This document shows, piece after piece, positions 42,961 to 43,989 of a stretch of 43,989 bases of DNA; the stretch's first letter is position 1, and each line of letters starts with the position of its first letter. A program made the position numbers and the translations under genes. The DNA comes from Microcaldota archaeon (lineage in GTDB: Archaea > Micrarchaeota > Micrarchaeia > Micrarchaeales > CABMGC01). The stretch covers positions 1 through 43,989 of the forward strand of contig JAJZNA010000021.1 in NCBI GenBank assembly GCA_021848065.1, in the 5' to 3' direction. The notes beneath the pieces were generated by a model. It did not search any database, was not told the DNA's origin, and worked only from the letters and a program-made list of their open reading frames with translations.

Positions 42961-43989
42961 GTGGCCACCTCAAAGAGAAAGGACGCCAAAGCAAAGGCTG
43001 GGAAAAACAAGGCACAGACATCCGTAGAATACCTTTCGATCTTTACGGCAGCGCTGATAATACTTGTGATAGTGCTGGCTGCGGTAGGGATGTTCCTGCT
43101 AAACAAGGGCCCTTCCACAAATGTCCCTTCATCATGCTACATCTCCGCGCAGATCAACTGCCAGCAGCTCACTGTTGCAAGCAACGGAACCCAGTCAAAG
43201 GCAATAATCGCGTTCACCAACAACCTGGGCCAGACAATACACTTCGCATCCAATTCATTTGTCGTTGCACCGACCTCCTCGCAGAAGCAGTATGTCGGAA
43301 GCTGCTTCCCCCAGAATGCGCTTCCAGGGGCCGAGGTTGTGTGCAAAGTCACAATAGGCGATTACCATCCCTCCCTTGGCACGCAGCTGAATCCACGCTT
43401 CCAGGTCACTTACTCGCAGTGCACCGCAAACAACTGTGGGCATACTGTTGCAACTTACAGGTCTTCAGGCTCCGGGACAACCTATGTCTCATCTACTATA
43501 AGCGACCTGTTCAAAGTGGAACTGCTGACAGACCCTGCAGGAATGGGCTCTATAAGTTTTGACGGAGTCCCATATCCCTCTGGTACGTACGTGCAGATGG
43601 TGAAGGGTGCCGATTACAATATACGCGCAAACCCACCTTCGGGCTACTATTTCAACAGCTGGAATGAAACTGGCAGCGCATTTGTAAATAATCCTGCATC
43701 GCAGGGATCCACTGCATATGCCACATCAAACGGGGTAATAACTGCAACCTTCAATGCAATACCCGTACCTACGGTGCCATCGGTCACGCTCACTTTAGAG
43801 AGCAGCCTCAATGCAATAGGGAACACTGACGATGCAAATGCGATAACCACCGTCCCAACCGACAGCGTCGGCATAAGGTACTGCCCTACGTCGTCATTGG
43901 GCGGCTCATGCACATCCGCGGCAACGAGCCTTGGCAGCGGAACGGGCTCGTTCATATCCAACGTCGGCAACCTTGCCGCAGGCACATAC
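42961..43989 (+). CDS. Pilin-like protein with class III signal peptide (partial at 3' end)
   Basis: The frame is open to the window edge, at least 343 codons. A basic N-terminus (ATSKRKDAKAKAGKNKA) precedes QTSVEYL and a hydrophobic helix (LIILVIVLAAVGMFLL). This is the archaeal class III/type IV prepilin signal, with probable cleavage after residue 18. The ectodomain has cysteine pairs. Near residues 190-265 lies an InlB B-repeat-like segment (FKVELLTDPAGMGSISFDG, then a GYYFNSWNE turn and ITATF), which is unusual for a minor pilin. GTG 42961 is the start, as the overlapping ATG 42959 frame stops after 22 codons. It lies 72 bases after the ATPase. Its size suggests a large adhesive pilin or a pilin-anchored surface protein. 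Confidence 0.8.
   Translation, partial: MATSKRKDAKAKAGKNKAQTSVEYLSIFTAALIILVIVLAAVGMFLLNKGPSTNVPSSCYISAQINCQQLTVASNGTQSKAIIAFTNNLGQTIHFASNSFVVAPTSSQKQYVGSCFPQNALPGAEVVCKVTIGDYHPSLGTQLNPRFQVTYSQCTANNCGHTVATYRSSGSGTTYVSSTISDLFKVELLTDPAGMGSISFDGVPYPSGTYVQMVKGADYNIRANPPSGYYFNSWNETGSAFVNNPASQGSTAYATSNGVITATFNAIPVPTVPSVTLTLESSLNAIGNTDDANAITTVPTDSVGIRYCPTSSLGGSCTSAATSLGSGTGSFISNVGNLAAGTY

Noticed and set aside
42959..43027. ATG at 42959 as the pilin start
   Set aside because: That frame stops after 22 codons. The GTG at 42961 opens the frame with the class III signal.
43647..43985. Minus-strand 112-residue frame at the window end
   Set aside because: It mirrors the partial pilin-like gene, which has a clear signal peptide and promoter.

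Overview
The window looks archaeal, most likely from a small DPANN-type archaeon of the ARMAN/Micrarchaeota kind. This assignment is inference. It rests on TATA boxes about 25-37 bases upstream of many starts (leaderless or short-leader transcripts), an AGG/ATA-rich codon style, a class III (QTSxEY) pilin signal, a CpaF-like secretion ATPase, very large Ig-like surface proteins, and a succinate dehydrogenase/fumarase operon.

Layout. Bases 1-3783 hold small unrecognised proteins, some membrane-anchored, plus a lipoprotein-like protein. Bases 3784-4549 are mostly non-coding and end in a tandem-TATA promoter with a long leader. Bases 4550-15712 encode a 3,720-residue surface protein with about 25 Ig-like repeats, four copies of a roughly 390-residue super-repeat, a glycine run, a conserved C-terminal module and a membrane anchor. 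Bases 15869-23462 hold five unrecognised genes, a GT2 glycosyltransferase, one paralogue of a neighbouring unknown gene, and a Wzx-type flippase. A second surface protein (23712-27467) shares the Gly-run plus C-terminal module. A small membrane protein and a RHH/MazF-type toxin-antitoxin pair follow.

Bases 28537-32481 hold an HExxH protein, an alkA-type DNA glycosylase split by a 361-bp IS200/IS605-type non-autonomous element, a membrane protein, a 58-residue CDGSH iron-sulfur protein, an unknown protein and an alpha/beta hydrolase. Bases 32578-35798 form a MacB-like ABC operon with a secreted middle subunit, followed by a membrane protein. Bases 36852-41397 (minus strand) are sdhA, a 3-TM anchor, sdhB with two fused TM helices, and a class II fumarase. 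The window ends with a pilus-type ATPase and a partial pilin-like gene.

How the genes fit together. The two giant proteins, the glycosyltransferase, the flippase and the pilin/ATPase pair suggest a cell-envelope locus. The sdh-fum operon catalyses succinate to fumarate to malate, with electrons probably passed to quinone. The best leads are the precise, apparently reversible insertion in alkA, the split and fused Sdh membrane anchor, the undescribed repeat module in the giant protein, the shared C-terminal surface module, and the new paralogous family flanking the glycosyltransferase.
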